Shown here piece by piece: positions 18,305 to 28,633 of a stretch of DNA of 64,000 bases. The translations under genes were made by a program, and so were the position numbers. The DNA lies in assembly GCA_963920705.1 (NCBI GenBank), contig CAWUCO010000283.1, positions 879,770 to 943,769 on the forward strand, in the 5' to 3' direction. The first letter of the stretch is position 1. Each line of letters starts with the position of its first letter. This DNA comes from Odiellus spinosus (lineage: Eukaryota; Arthropoda; Arachnida; Opiliones; Phalangiidae). Under the pieces are notes generated by a model. That model was not told the origin of the DNA, did no database searches, and was given only the letters and a program-made list of their open reading frames with translations.

Positions 18305-19129
18305 AAAGTAAATAAGAAAACAAAAGCGAAATTGCCCGAATCCTAACAATTAATTTATCAAATGTCGAATCCTTACAAGTAGTTTATCAAATGGCGAATG
18401 CTTACAATTAGTTTATCACCCCACTCCCGAATCCTTGTGCTACAATAATAATTTTAATCGCGTTCAAACTTCAATTACTTAATGATCAAAACAACAAAGT
18501 GAAAGGAAAAAAAGTAAGTTTTCCTTTCCAGGAATGAACAAGACCTTCGGGTCTTCCAAGTAGCTGAAAATCACAAAAACAGCAACGCGAAGTAGGATTC
18601 TTAACCTAAAGCCCAAATCCCACGGTCCTAACAGTCCCTAAGTGACTCTTCGCAAGCTCCAAAAAAGTGACGGACGCCCCAGCGCATGGCGAAACTTACG
18701 GGGTCCTTGATGACCCGGCAGAGTTAATGGCCACGTTTCTCTAAGGGTCAAAAGTCCTACGACCGGGAGAATCTACGCTCGAGTCGGTCACAAGTGCCCA
18801 ACTTTCCTAATGACCTACGTTTTCTCCCAAACGTGACTAATAACTCCGCGCTCGTAATGCGGACGATAATTAGATTAATAAATTAATATTGCTGAAAACA
18901 ATGAAGTGTTGTAGGAAAAAAAAATAAAAAAAATTGGGGTCAAAGAGCGAAAATGAGTGAAAATGTCGCGTCCTTTAACCCCGTATCGATTCGTAGGGCT
19001 CGTTTGACCCCGATAAGTTGGGTTTGTTAATTGAGAGTGTTGGCATAAGGTCATTAACTACGTGTAGAGTACGAGTAGGAAAGTATAGGCTGTGATTAGG
19101 TTAATATTTCTTGACCGAATCGTGATTGT
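18305..19129. other. Downstream region of the channel gene, no further feature recognised
   Basis: Contains three near-copies of CCTAACAATTAATTTATCAA-type sequence just after the stop (about 18340-18420). A more GC-balanced stretch follows at 18540-18860 that I cannot assign; it holds the perfect mini-hairpin AGACCTTCGGGTCT. A canonical AATAAA is not obvious near the stop. Confidence 0.4.
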
Positions 19130-19590
19130 GGAGCTTGTACGCTTTTCCGATTGCGTTTCCGTACGAATGGTTAGGAGGTTCTTTCGAGGTTACGGAATGG
19201 TTATAAATAGTTCTTTCGAGGCTACGCGTTCGAACAAATGGATTCAGAAACTTCTTTCGAAGCTACGCGTTCGACGTAAGGGTTAGGAAACATTCTTTCA
19301 AGGTTACGCGTTCGACGGAATGGTTTCAGAAACTTCTTTCGAAGCTACGCGCTCGACCGAATGGTTTTAGAAACTTCTTTCGAGGTTACGCGTTCGACAG
19401 AATGGATTTAGAAACTTCTTTCGAGGTTACGCGTTCGACGGAATGGTTTTAGAAACTTCTTTCGAGGTTACGAGTTCGACGGAATGGTTTTAACTTCTTT
19501 CGAGGTTACGCGTTCGACCGAATGGTTATGATAAAATTTTAGTCAGGTTACGCGTTTGACGGAATAGTTTAAAAAAATCATACAGGATTG
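19130..19590. repeat. Minisatellite, 41-bp unit, about 10 copies
   Basis: GGTTACGCGTTCGACGGAAT followed by GGTTTTAGAAACTTCTTTCGA repeats every 41 bases (for example at 19386 and 19427), decaying at both ends. Confidence 0.92.
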
Positions 19591-20974
19591 TACGTTCGTC
19601 TGATTGGATATGGAAGGTTCTTTCGCGATTGCACTTTCACAAATTAAATTTAACTGGTCGTATTAATCTCATAACCATCGCGTTACTTCCCGTAAATTAT
19701 TTTTACGCGACGCGAACGCGAAGTAACAAGAACGATACACCAATCACAAAAATAGAAAAGAAAATAGCCACGCTACAGTGGCAATAAAATTGTCATGGTA
19801 CTTACACGTTTGTTACGAAGAATAATATAATCCAAGATATCTGATTTTTGAGAAGATCAGACGTAGTTAAATCCATATCCTGTTAAATAAATAAAAAAAC
19901 AATAAGATTAGACAATTTTTATAGATAAATACTATTCATCTTTGTCTACGTAAATGACGTTTTCAAAAAATATAACCCACATAAATTAACTGTTCCTTTT
20001 GTAATAGGGTTTATTCACTGGGAAAAAATCCAACAACAGTTTGAAACGTATTAGTTCATTTATTGGCAGAATAAAGTCCGTTCTCTCATACTCTCCATGG
20101 ATACGTGTTAAACCTAAATTTCGATAGATACATAAGCTAAGGGTCGTTGTTTACTTTCAAGGAATAAAGTGATAGACTTTTGATTATATAAGACAGGGGC
20201 CAAGACCACGGCAAGGTTACACACTGGAAAGAATAGAGCTCGCGTTTAACTACATGTCGAATTTTCATTGCCTAGGGTAGGCATAGAATCCAACACTTAA
20301 AAAAACGTAGGCATGAGATAACGACGAGCTATCAAATCACACCATCTCTACAGATACTTGTTAAGCCTACTTTCCGAGTAATTTAAACAATTGAAATTGA
20401 TAATATAGCACGCTAGTTATTCGAATATCAAACGAAAAATGTTTAAATTACCAAAATGGACTTACCATATAGGACTAGAGACATAGATAGCGTTCCAAAG
20501 CTACATACCACTTAAATCCCGTCACGAGAACAATAGCGCTAATCGGCCGATTCAATACCTCATCAAAAACGCCTACATTCATTTGAAACTTATATCGTTC
20601 ATTTCACGATAGTTCAACGAATATTATGACAAAAAATGTTACAATTAGACGCAGCTTACGCTAAATATTTCCGATTATAGTAAAATTAGACTTTAAGACC
20701 GCGAGAAACACTTTGAAAACCGGACTACACATACGTTGACCGTTGGTGAAGAACTTTCTAGAACAAGCAGACGACGCAAAATTGAAAAATTGAGCAGCCA
20801 GACTCGTGACGGAATTAAATAGATGGGTAGTTTTAGAGTAACCTATAGAGGTTAACCCCAAATTTAACAAAAGCTCCAACCAATCTAAAAATAAAATTTG
20901 GAACGGTGTCTAAGATTTCGGACATCATTAAAACCTCCTTACTTTCCCTGACCAGTTAAGTTCCGGGGTTTGAG
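19591..20974. other. No gene recognised; one dispersed repeat copy
   Basis: Includes R2 copy 2 at about 20110-20190. A 72-codon minus ORF (20661-20879) has no motif I recognise. Otherwise unremarkable AT-rich sequence. Confidence 0.5.
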
Positions 20975-21331
20975 CGTTGCCAACCGTACGATAACTATCG
21001 TATTTGTACGATATTTCGAGCTCAAGTACGATGTACGATAGTGGGTCGACTATCGTACGCAAAACATACGATAATTTGAAATTCTCAAATTATCGTACGC
21101 GAAACGTACGATAATTTGAAGGCAGGTCAAGTCAAGACTATAAATACATAGTGAGTAGCATAAAGAACACGCTTTATATTGTTATATATAATCTAGAGAC
21201 TTGAGTAGACACCCTGACCCGTTCTATACTCAACAAAACTTGAACGCTGCTAGACGTCACGTGACAGACCTACAGCTCCAGTTTGTATTGCTCCATGCAC
21301 ATAAAACTTTTAGCAATCCGTAAATATTTTA

Positions 21332-22349
21332 TTTATAGCTACACCAAAAGTGTAGCTATTACATTCGGTGGTTCGCCGCCGTCGCCGCCATGGAAAGGAC
21401 GAAATTCGCGAAAATCAAGCATTCGCGTAGAAGCTCGCGTAGAAGAAAATAAATAATATTAGATATAAAGCCGCGTTCGCAAGATACATTAATAAAGATT
21501 AGATATAAAGGCGCGTTCACACGGGTTACTAATTAGAAAATTAATAACACACGTGGCTATAAGTTGAAAATATAAAATGATTAGTTACAAAGGCGCGTTC
21601 ACACAGGTTTATAAGATAAATTAATAAAGATTAGATATAAAGGCGCGTTCACACGGATTAATAATTTGAAAGTAAATATTAGATATAAAGGCGCGTTCAC
21701 ACGGGTTAATGATTTGGAAATAAATAATATTAGATATAAAGCCACGTTCACAAGATAAATTAATAAAGATTTGATATAAAGCCGCGTTCACAAGATAAAT
21801 TAATAAAGATTAGATATAAAGGCGCGTTCACACGTGTTTATAAGTTGGAAATAGCTAAAGATTAGATATAAAGGTGCGTTCACAAGATACATTAATAAAG
21901 ATTAGATATAAAGGTGCGTTCACAAGATACATTAATAAAGATTAGATATAAAGGCGCGTTCACACGGGTTAATAATTTGGAAATAAATAATATTAGATAT
22001 AAAGCCGCGTTCACAAGATAAATTAATAAAGATTAGATATAAAGCCGCGTTCACAAGATAAATTAATAAAGATTAGATATAAAGCCGCGTTCACAAGATA
22101 AATTAATAAAGATTATATATAAAGGCGCGTTCACACGTGTTAATAAGTTGAAAATAGCTAAAGATTAGATATAAAGGTGCGTTCACACGGGTTTATAAGT
22201 TGAAAATAAATAAATATTAGATATAAAGCCGCGTTCACAAGATAAATTAATAATGATTAGATCTAAAAATGAAAAGTGGAAAAATGAAGTGTCATTGGTT
22301 TCAAGTGTCGTTGGTGTAGCTATTCTTATGGGTTTGACCATCTTGTTTC
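21332..22349 (-). mobile_element. Satellite-bearing element, copy D (reverse orientation)
   Basis: The stem-loop TAGCTACACC / GGTGTAGCTA variant lies at 21335-21360, the array at 21435-22265, and the shared end motif GGTGTAGCTATTCTTATGGG, TTTGACCATCTTGTT at 22312-22347. This is the reverse complement order of copy A. The TAGCTAGACCC core has changed to TAGCTACACC at both ends together. Confidence 0.65.
21435..22265. repeat. Tandem array of about 50-bp units in element D
   Basis: Unit GATTAGATATAAAGGCGCGT, TCACACGGG (or TCACAAGATA) and AATTAATAAA; roughly 16 copies with two interleaved variants. It is the inverse of the array at 10390-10870. Confidence 0.95.
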
Positions 22350-22863
22350 TATCACTTTTACGCGTACCATAATTTTAGCAAAAATACGATAGTTTCGAGC
22401 CCTCGGTACGACAATCAATTGTTCAGCGGTTGGCAACGTTGCTTTTTCAAGAACCTAGGTTCTGAAAAGTATTGCGCAGACCCCTCGTGGCTGGCTGGCT
22501 GACTGGTTTCCGCGTATACGCTAAAGAACTAATAATAATTTTCGCGTATACGACTGTAACTAAAATTCGAATTTTCGCGGCTTTTTTTTGGTGCTTCACC
22601 GCTCTCAATATAGGTGGCGCTACAAGCTCCAATTAATAATTCGCAATTTCAATGAATAAATTTTTTTCCAACTTTGTCTGTACTGAAATTTGAATCCGGG
22701 CTGCTGGCGTGACAAGCGAGAACGAAACTATCACAGCTCTCAATGCTTGGTAACCGAGAGACTTATTTTGCCTTACGTAGACACGCCAAGAGAGAATACG
22801 AAGGGCGGAGGTAGTGGGGCGAACGTAGGTGCATGTATACGGAGGCTATATATGACGATAGCA

Positions 22864-23670
22864 GGGTTGCCAACCACGAAAATCAATTTACCGCGAAAGA
22901 GCAGTTAAAAACCCGCGAAAATTCGGGAAAAACCGCGAAACTTAAAAATCGTTCTATACATTTATACTTTGCTATTGTGAATGCAGTCCAGCATTGTTTT
23001 TAATTTATTTGATTGAAAAAGACTTATCTTAGATTCTTAACGATTTAAACATTTTGATCCAACAAAGTAGAGACAAAAGTATAATAAAAAAATAATAAGA
23101 CAGTGACTCTACTCTGTGAGAGAAAATTATTCTTTATATAGCTAAATGTCCTCTTATTTTTAAACTATAGTTTCCAATCTTCCATTCTTTAGGCCTAATA
23201 TCTGAGGTTAGTCCTTTGGATTATTAATCAATTAAGAAAATTGATAAATAAATAAGGACGGAAAAACACACTAACCTGAGAGATTAGGCATAGAGAATGG
23301 AAGATTGGAAACTATAGTTTAAAAATAATAGGCTAGTATAACCCCTAGGCCGGCGAGCGCTATTCCTCAGACCCAGACCGTCAGACGAGAAAGTGGATAA
23401 ACGGGGGCCGGTCGAAGCCTATTTTGTAGAATGGGGGTGTTCCGTACATAACATTGAACAACTCTTTCGAGTCTGGTGCACGTATGCTCCGGGCTAAAAT
23501 AAATTTTGGTTTTATTTTTTTTAGCTATTTCCCTATTACTATTAGTTTTCTGATTTTTTTCAAGAAAAACCGAAAACCGCGAATTTAAAATAAAAAAACC
23601 GCGATTGAAATTAAAAAACCGCGAAATTAAAACCAAAAACCGCGAACCCGCGAAGACCAAACAAGTTGGG
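22864..23670. mobile_element. Unclassified element with AAAAACCGCGAA repeats at both ends
   Basis: The left part (GGTTGCCAACCACGAAAATC, AAAACCGCGAAACTT) and right part (four or more AAAAACCGCGAA units, then AAGTTGGGAAACC) look like degenerate ends of one element. A foldback (23155-23330) is nested inside. The 97-codon minus ORF overlapping the right end is repeat-derived (N/F-rich). Confidence 0.45.
23155..23330. repeat. Foldback hairpin, arms of about 57 bp
   Basis: TTTTTAAACTATAGTTTCCA at 23157 and AATCTTCCATTCTTTAGGCC are mirrored by GGCATAGAGAATGGAAGATT and TGGAAACTATAGTTTAAAAA at 23288-23328. The loop of about 57 bp is AT-rich. Confidence 0.85.
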
Positions 23671-23867
23671 AAACCAAAATATAACCTCCCCGACCCCGAC
23701 GTTAAGGTAAAATAATCTAACCTAACCCTACCTAAAATAAAAGATGAAATGTAATGTAGAGTATTGGAAGAGTAGAAGAAACAGCGTGCATTTGATTAAC
23801 ACTTCTTTATTTCCCATCCACGTTACAAGGATTCAGAAAATGCACAAGATTGTGCTGCATTACCCAT

Positions 23868-23990
23868 ATTTATATGCGGCAGGTCGTAGACTTTTTAATA
23901 GACACACCAAATGATATGTCCTGCGTTAACTATAATTATATGCGGCATGGCGTAGATTTCTTAATAGACACACCAAATGAACTGTTTATT
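23868..23990. repeat. 66-bp tandem duplication
   Basis: TTATATGCGGCAGGTCGTAG and TTTAATAGACACACCAAATG recur 66 bases further on with small changes (TTATATGCGGCATGGCGTAG). Confidence 0.85.
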
Positions 23991-24509
23991 TTCAAAGTAA
24001 ATATGTAAAATACGAATTCTTGTAATATAAATTTACACTTGAGCATAGGCTGTACTGTGTGATTATCTTTGATAAAGACGAAGGATTTAGTCTGGGATGA
24101 CAAGGAAGACAAGGAATTAAAACGTCGAAGTTATGGTAGCAAGTTCCTCTTGGACAAACCAGAAAATATTATAGACTGAATGTTCCATTCACAACCCATT
24201 GTCGGTAGATGATTGGCAATTACTTTCTATACAGTTTTGTCTGAAGTTGTCCAGTCATTGGAAGAATCCAAGGATGGAGCTGGTCGAGAGGTTATTTTCC
24301 AAACCGGCTGACAAAACGTTAGTTTCAACTCCTATGATAAAAAAAATATCTTAAAGACTGAATGTAAACTAATTTCCATACCGTTTATATTAAAACCGGG
24401 CCGTTGCCGGGCAGGTTTATTTATAGGTCTCTCACAATTTCATCAGAAACGTCTATGGAGATTACCCTTATGAGGTGGTAATTTTTTTCATCTTGATAAC
24501 TGGAATCTT

Positions 24510-25270
24510 CGTCTCCTTCGTCTCCCGACCGCGAGCCGTTTCATTGAGAGTTTTCATTCGAAAGAGAACAATATCTTAGGATCATGGGGGTACTCTATTA
24601 TATTTTTCTATACGTTTCGGATGAATACTAAGACTGAGATAACAAAAGCTTTATAGATAACGTTGAAACACCGTGTAAGACGGCGTTTCACTGGGAGTTT
24701 GCATTCGAAAGAGATAAATTTGCTAGAATCATGAAGGTGCTCTATATTTTTCTATACGTTTCGGATGAATACTGAGACTGAGATAACAAAAGCTTTAGAT
24801 AAGGTTGAAACACCGTTAAAGACGGCGTTTCATTGGGAGTTTGCAATAGAAAGAGAGAAATGTGTTAGATTTACAAGGGTGTTCTATTATACTATTATTA
24901 TACATTTATTATGTTGAATAACAGTAGCTTTGATAACACTGGAAAGAAAGACGGAAAAAATGAAAACGTTGGTGTATGAAGTTGAATAAAAAACTTGTGT
25001 CTAATTAAATATAAATAATAAAGCAAAACGCGAGAGATACAAACGATATATGTTTGGTTTAAAAGATATAGGACGATGCCTAGAATTCTACGTATTGAGT
25101 CTAATGCAAAACAGTGTTTTTAACGTTTATAGTGCGAACTGGCTTTTTTTATCAATGATTATAACCGCAGGGTAAATAAACTTGGGTTTTATACATTAGC
25201 CCAAATGGTATATAACGGTAAGATTTTGAAATGTCTTAGAAAATTGACTCTGAGACAGACGTACAATAAA
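24510..25270. repeat. Dispersed repeat family R1, copy 2
   Basis: Matches 2096-3010: CGACCGCGAGCCGTTTCATT, GAGAGTTTTCATTCGAAAGA, GGGGGTACTCTAT, and later CGCAGGGTAAATAAACTTGG. Here the 5' part is present as about three tandem copies (near 24540, 24690, 24830) with period about 140-150 bp. Confidence 0.7.
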
Positions 25271-25539
25271 TTGATTTAGTTATGAAAGTTGGCGGGAAAT
25301 TTAAATTATGCTGCAGAATTTAAAGGAGTCTAGAAAGGATACGGATATAAGAACAAAATTGGACACACGCGCGATAGGACACAATAACGATGGGATATAA
25401 TCTCGATGGGACGCAATCTCGACAGAACATAATGTCGATGCGACACAATCTTGATAGACCATAATCTTCATGTACATAATCTCAAGTGGAATCTCTATCG
25501 ATAGTTCACAACCTCGAATGGACATTTTGCCCTTCTTGT

Positions 25540-25650
25540 AATATTTTAGGTAAGGTTACGTTAGTTAATCACTCGAACTACGTCATCCCTCCAACTAGTT
25601 AAACACTCGCTCTAACCCATCACTCTTACAATATTATAGGTAAGGTTACG
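25540..25650. repeat. Copies of the AGGTAAGGTTACGTTAG repeat at the LINE A break
   Basis: TTGTAATATTTTAGGTAAGG, TTACGTTAG occurs at about 25539 and again at about 25627, the second copy ending exactly where LINE A homology stops. The same family, inverted, forms the array at 35460-35920. Confidence 0.75.
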
Positions 25651-26283
25651 TTAGTAGAGTGCAACAGTCTCAGTCTGATTTAGTTGCAGTCGACGCGAAG
25701 TCAGCCCCTTTAGAGTATTCGAACTTTCGTCGGACCTTAGAAGGTTACCTTGAACATCAGTTATGAAAGGCGAGTCAAATACTGGGAGTGACAGAAACGT
25801 ATCACGCGCGATAAATTCCGGGAGCACCCGGAAAGGAAGCGAAAACCATGAATCTAACATTGACCGGTAGAACGGGTCCTTAAACCGGGAAGCCATGCGG
25901 CGTAAAAACAAATCGCGAAATGGGGTCGCTCGGTTTGAGTTCGAATCGGTGACTGCTTTCGCCATGATCACGTGAGGGCTGGTGTCATCACCAGCGAGGA
26001 GGCGATGCGACAAACCAATACGGAACGCCTTTACTTTAGAGGCCAACTCAACCAGACCAACACCCCCGAAACGCCTCTCTTGGTGAAGAGTAGGCGCATT
26101 AACCCAATGAATGCCGTCCCAGATAAAGGCTAGGATAAGCTTCTGTACTTCTTGGAGAAACTGCGGAGGTGGTTGGAGTACCTTCAAACAATGCCAAAGG
26201 ACACTGCCCGCAAGCTGGTTGACGACCAAAACTCTACCAGTGATAGAGCAGTGGTGTCTATGGCGAAACCATCGTCCAAGCAC
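25651..26283 (-). CDS. LINE A ORF2, C-terminal part after the in-frame stop
   Basis: Continues the reverse-transcriptase frame directly after a TAG at 26284-26286. The first residues (VLGRWFRHRHHCSITGRVLV) carry on from the preceding segment without loss, so only the stop interrupts it. It includes AFIWDGIHW and FGGVGL, typical of the LINE region after the polymerase, and ends GLTSRRLQLNQTETVALY. In Tx1-type proteins the TSRRLY motif is followed by another 150 or so residues with a cysteine cluster, which are missing; homology stops at the flanking repeat. The apparent Met start in other predictions is not biological. Confidence 0.7.
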   Translation of the reverse strand: MLGRWFRHRHHCSITGRVLVVNQLAGSVLWHCLKVLQPPPQFLQEVQKLILAFIWDGIHWVNAPTLHQERRFGGVGLVELASKVKAFRIGLSHRLLAGDDTSPHVIMAKAVTDSNSNRATPFRDLFLRRMASRFKDPFYRSMLDSWFSLPFRVLPEFIARDTFLSLPVFDSPFITDVQGNLLRSDESSNTLKGLTSRRLQLNQTETVALY

Positions 26284-27765
26284 CTAGCGAAAACGTTGAA
26301 TTAAAAACTCCCAATTTTGGGTTGTAAATTCGACCGTGTTACCGAGGTAGACTCCAAGTAGTTCACCGCCGTCAGAACGCGAAATAATGTCGAGGGGTGT
26401 GTCCATACGTTGACGCCACGCACCGCTCCATAAAATAAAACTTTTGACATAATTGACTCTAGCGCCTGAGGCCGCGCTATAAGTATCGAGGCACCTTTTT
26501 AACGTAGGAAACTCGCGATTATCTCGCAAGATGGCGTTAAGATCATCGGCATAGGTGGCATTCACTAAATTATAGTGTGCGGGGCCAAGGCGAGCACCGA
26601 GGGAAGTTCGAAGAAGAACCATTAAGGGTTCTATCGCGAAGGAGAACAGCAAGGCTGAAAGGGGACAGCCCTGCCGTATACCACGTTTAAAAGGGACGAG
26701 ATCGGTAAGCGTATTGTTGAACCGTATACGGAAGACAGAGTCGTCGTATAACACCCGTAAAAGGGTGAGGAAGGAGTTTGGTAGACCAAATCTCTTCAGG
26801 ACACTAAAAAGGTAAGCGTGGTTGACCCGATCGAAAGCTTTTTCAAAGTCGATGTTCACAAGAGCCAAGGTTTCGTTATTAGTATTCGCGGTCGCCAAAA
26901 GATCGCGTAGCGTGGACAAAGTATCGTGAATCGTGCGTCCAGGGATGCCGTAGGACTGGGATTCGTGTATTAACGAGCCCGCGACCGTCTTGAGACGTAT
27001 CGCCAGACATTTGCCGTAAATTTTGTAGTCAGCATCGGTGATCGAGAGAGGGCACCAATTTTTAATGTTATATATGTCGCCTGTTTTTTCAAGGAGCGAC
27101 ATGACGGATTCCGAGAAGTTGCGGTGAAAGGCGGGATTAGCCCGGAGATCACCGAATACTTCCGCGAGGATCGGCGATAAGACTGCAGAGAATTTTAAGT
27201 AAAATTCGACAGGAAGGCCGTCGATGCCTGAAGCTTTACCTCGAGGGAGAGTACGTAAAGCAGTAGCAATGTCGGTGGGAGTGAGCGGCCCCGCGAGGGT
27301 TGCACTTTGCTCATCATCAAGTCGCGGTAGATCATGAAACAACTCAGCAGTATGTAAGTCAGCTAATAAAGGGTCGGGGGCAGAATAGAGGGCGGAGTAA
27401 AACGATAAGAGATTGGAACGTATTGCACCGGTGTCACGAATTAGTACGCCACTAGAATCGTAAAGGCCGCGTATCACAGAACGAGTCCTGGTTTTCTTGT
27501 CCAAGCCATAGAAGGCCTTGGAAGGGGTGTCAACCGCGTTGAAATGCGATTCACGGGCACTATTAAAGGAGGACTTCGCCCTATCTAACAGATGAGTCCG
27601 CAACTCCTCCATACAGCGTGTGTGGGCCTCCGTATATGGCACTTCTGAAGCAACTCGGGCTTCAAGAACTGACATAGCCATCGACTCGCGAACACGTAGT
27701 TCGTGTGAGAGAGTAATTGCATATAATTTAATGCCTGGTTTAAAAATCCTAAACCACCAATAGCA
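26284..27765 (-). CDS. LINE A ORF2, reverse transcriptase segment (frameshifted, stop at end)
   Basis: Open from 27765, where it leaves the endonuclease frame (WWFRIFKPGIKLYAIT is read here), to a TAG at 26284-26286. Reverse-transcriptase signatures in order: GKASGIDGLPVEFY, SLLEKTGDIYNIKNWCPLS, ALVNIDFEKAFDRVNHAYL (catalytic Asp), RGIRQGCPLSALLF, and YADDLNAIL (catalytic Asp pair), then ASGARVNYVKS. All catalytic residues are present, so damage is limited to the frameshift upstream and the stop downstream. The enzyme copies the element's RNA onto nicked chromosomal DNA. Confidence 0.85.
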   Translation of the reverse strand, partial: CYWWFRIFKPGIKLYAITLSHELRVRESMAMSVLEARVASEVPYTEAHTRCMEELRTHLLDRAKSSFNSARESHFNAVDTPSKAFYGLDKKTRTRSVIRGLYDSSGVLIRDTGAIRSNLLSFYSALYSAPDPLLADLHTAELFHDLPRLDDEQSATLAGPLTPTDIATALRTLPRGKASGIDGLPVEFYLKFSAVLSPILAEVFGDLRANPAFHRNFSESVMSLLEKTGDIYNIKNWCPLSITDADYKIYGKCLAIRLKTVAGSLIHESQSYGIPGRTIHDTLSTLRDLLATANTNNETLALVNIDFEKAFDRVNHAYLFSVLKRFGLPNSFLTLLRVLYDDSVFRIRFNNTLTDLVPFKRGIRQGCPLSALLFSFAIEPLMVLLRTSLGARLGPAHYNLVNATYADDLNAILRDNREFPTLKRCLDTYSAASGARVNYVKSFILWSGAWRQRMDTPLDIISRSDGGELLGVYLGNTVEFTTQNWEFLIQRFR

Positions 27766-28597
27766 CTAGGTCTATCTCAGTGCCCAGCGAAGCACAATAA
27801 CGATCGTTATCTAGGTGCAAGGGGTCCAACCGCCAGAACGGAGGTCCCCTAGGAACGGTACATTCACTCTGAAACGAACACAACAAGGCGTCGTGATCCG
27901 AGAAAAAGGTCGGGATATGGGCCACGGAAGCTAAAGCGTGTACTGAGGAGTAATAGACTCTATCCAATCTGGCGGAACGAAGCACACCATTGGTACGCAT
28001 GCGCCACGTATATTCACGGGACGTCGGGTGAAGATAGCGAAACGCGTCTATGAGGCTATGATCGTTTACAATACCGGCGATTACTCGGGCGACACCAGGT
28101 CGGCGTTCCGCACACTCATTGCGGTCCAGATCAGGCCGCAGCGTAGAATTGAAGTCACCAAAAAGGTACACACTATCATCGTCCGTAACCGCAATGAGCT
28201 TGCTTTGAATGAACTCCAGGGTCTGAATGGCTACATCATCACTGGATGCAGAAATATAAACACCGAATAGATGTTCAAAGTAAGGGGAGGTGGTAGTTCC
28301 ACGGGCGAGCCTTACGTAAATACAGTGACCCCCAAAAGGTTCATAAATATCCACATAAGCCTGCAAAGATGGGCAAATACCAAGGGAAACACCACATCCC
28401 CTGTACGGCAAGCCAATCGCTTGGTAAAAAAAGTATGGCCACTGAGACCAGACATGAGAAGAGCCAAACGATGGAGAGACATTCGTCTCCTGGAGACAGA
28501 CAACGGAAGGACGATGGCGCCCTACAAAGTCGCGAGCCCTAAAATTCGTGACACCAGTGCCAGCGCCACGTACATTAAGCGTGAGGATACTAAACAT
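27749..28597 (-). CDS. LINE A ORF2, endonuclease domain (ends at frameshift)
   Basis: 282 codons from ATG 28597. It begins MFSILTLNVRG and has the endonuclease/exonuclease/phosphatase motifs: LQETN (metal-binding Glu), YLFGDFNSTL (catalytic Asp/Asn), RLDRVYYS and FFSDHDALL (catalytic Asp-His near the end). The frame ends at a stop 27749-27751; the correct continuation WWFRIFKPG is in another frame, so a one-base indel lies near 27760. Start 36 bp after ORF1 with no other upstream ATG in frame. Confidence 0.85.
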   Translation of the reverse strand: MFSILTLNVRGAGTGVTNFRARDFVGRHRPSVVCLQETNVSPSFGSSHVWSQWPYFFYQAIGLPYRGCGVSLGICPSLQAYVDIYEPFGGHCIYVRLARGTTTSPYFEHLFGVYISASSDDVAIQTLEFIQSKLIAVTDDDSVYLFGDFNSTLRPDLDRNECAERRPGVARVIAGIVNDHSLIDAFRYLHPTSREYTWRMRTNGVLRSARLDRVYYSSVHALASVAHIPTFFSDHDALLCSFQSECTVPRGPPFWRLDPLHLDNDRYCASLGTEIDLVLLVV

Positions 28598-28633
28598 AAG
28601 TTTATAATACAGGGGGGGGGAAGCCGACTTACC

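Larger units (their letters stand above)
20975..22440. mobile_element. Inverted-repeat element hosting satellite element D
   Basis: The left end GCGTTGCCAACCGTACGAT with CTATCGTATTTGTACGATAT and TTTCGAGCTC mirrors the right end near 22375-22440 (AATACGATAGTTTCGAGCCC, GGTTGGCAACGTTGC). The left half is rich in palindromic TACGATAATTTGAA pieces. Element D (21332-22349) is inserted inside it, so the outer element is older. No ORF. Confidence 0.6.

Noticed and set aside
18540-18860. rRNA or other structured RNA
   Set aside because: The GC-balanced stretch has a small hairpin, but I could not match it to any rRNA or ncRNA signature.
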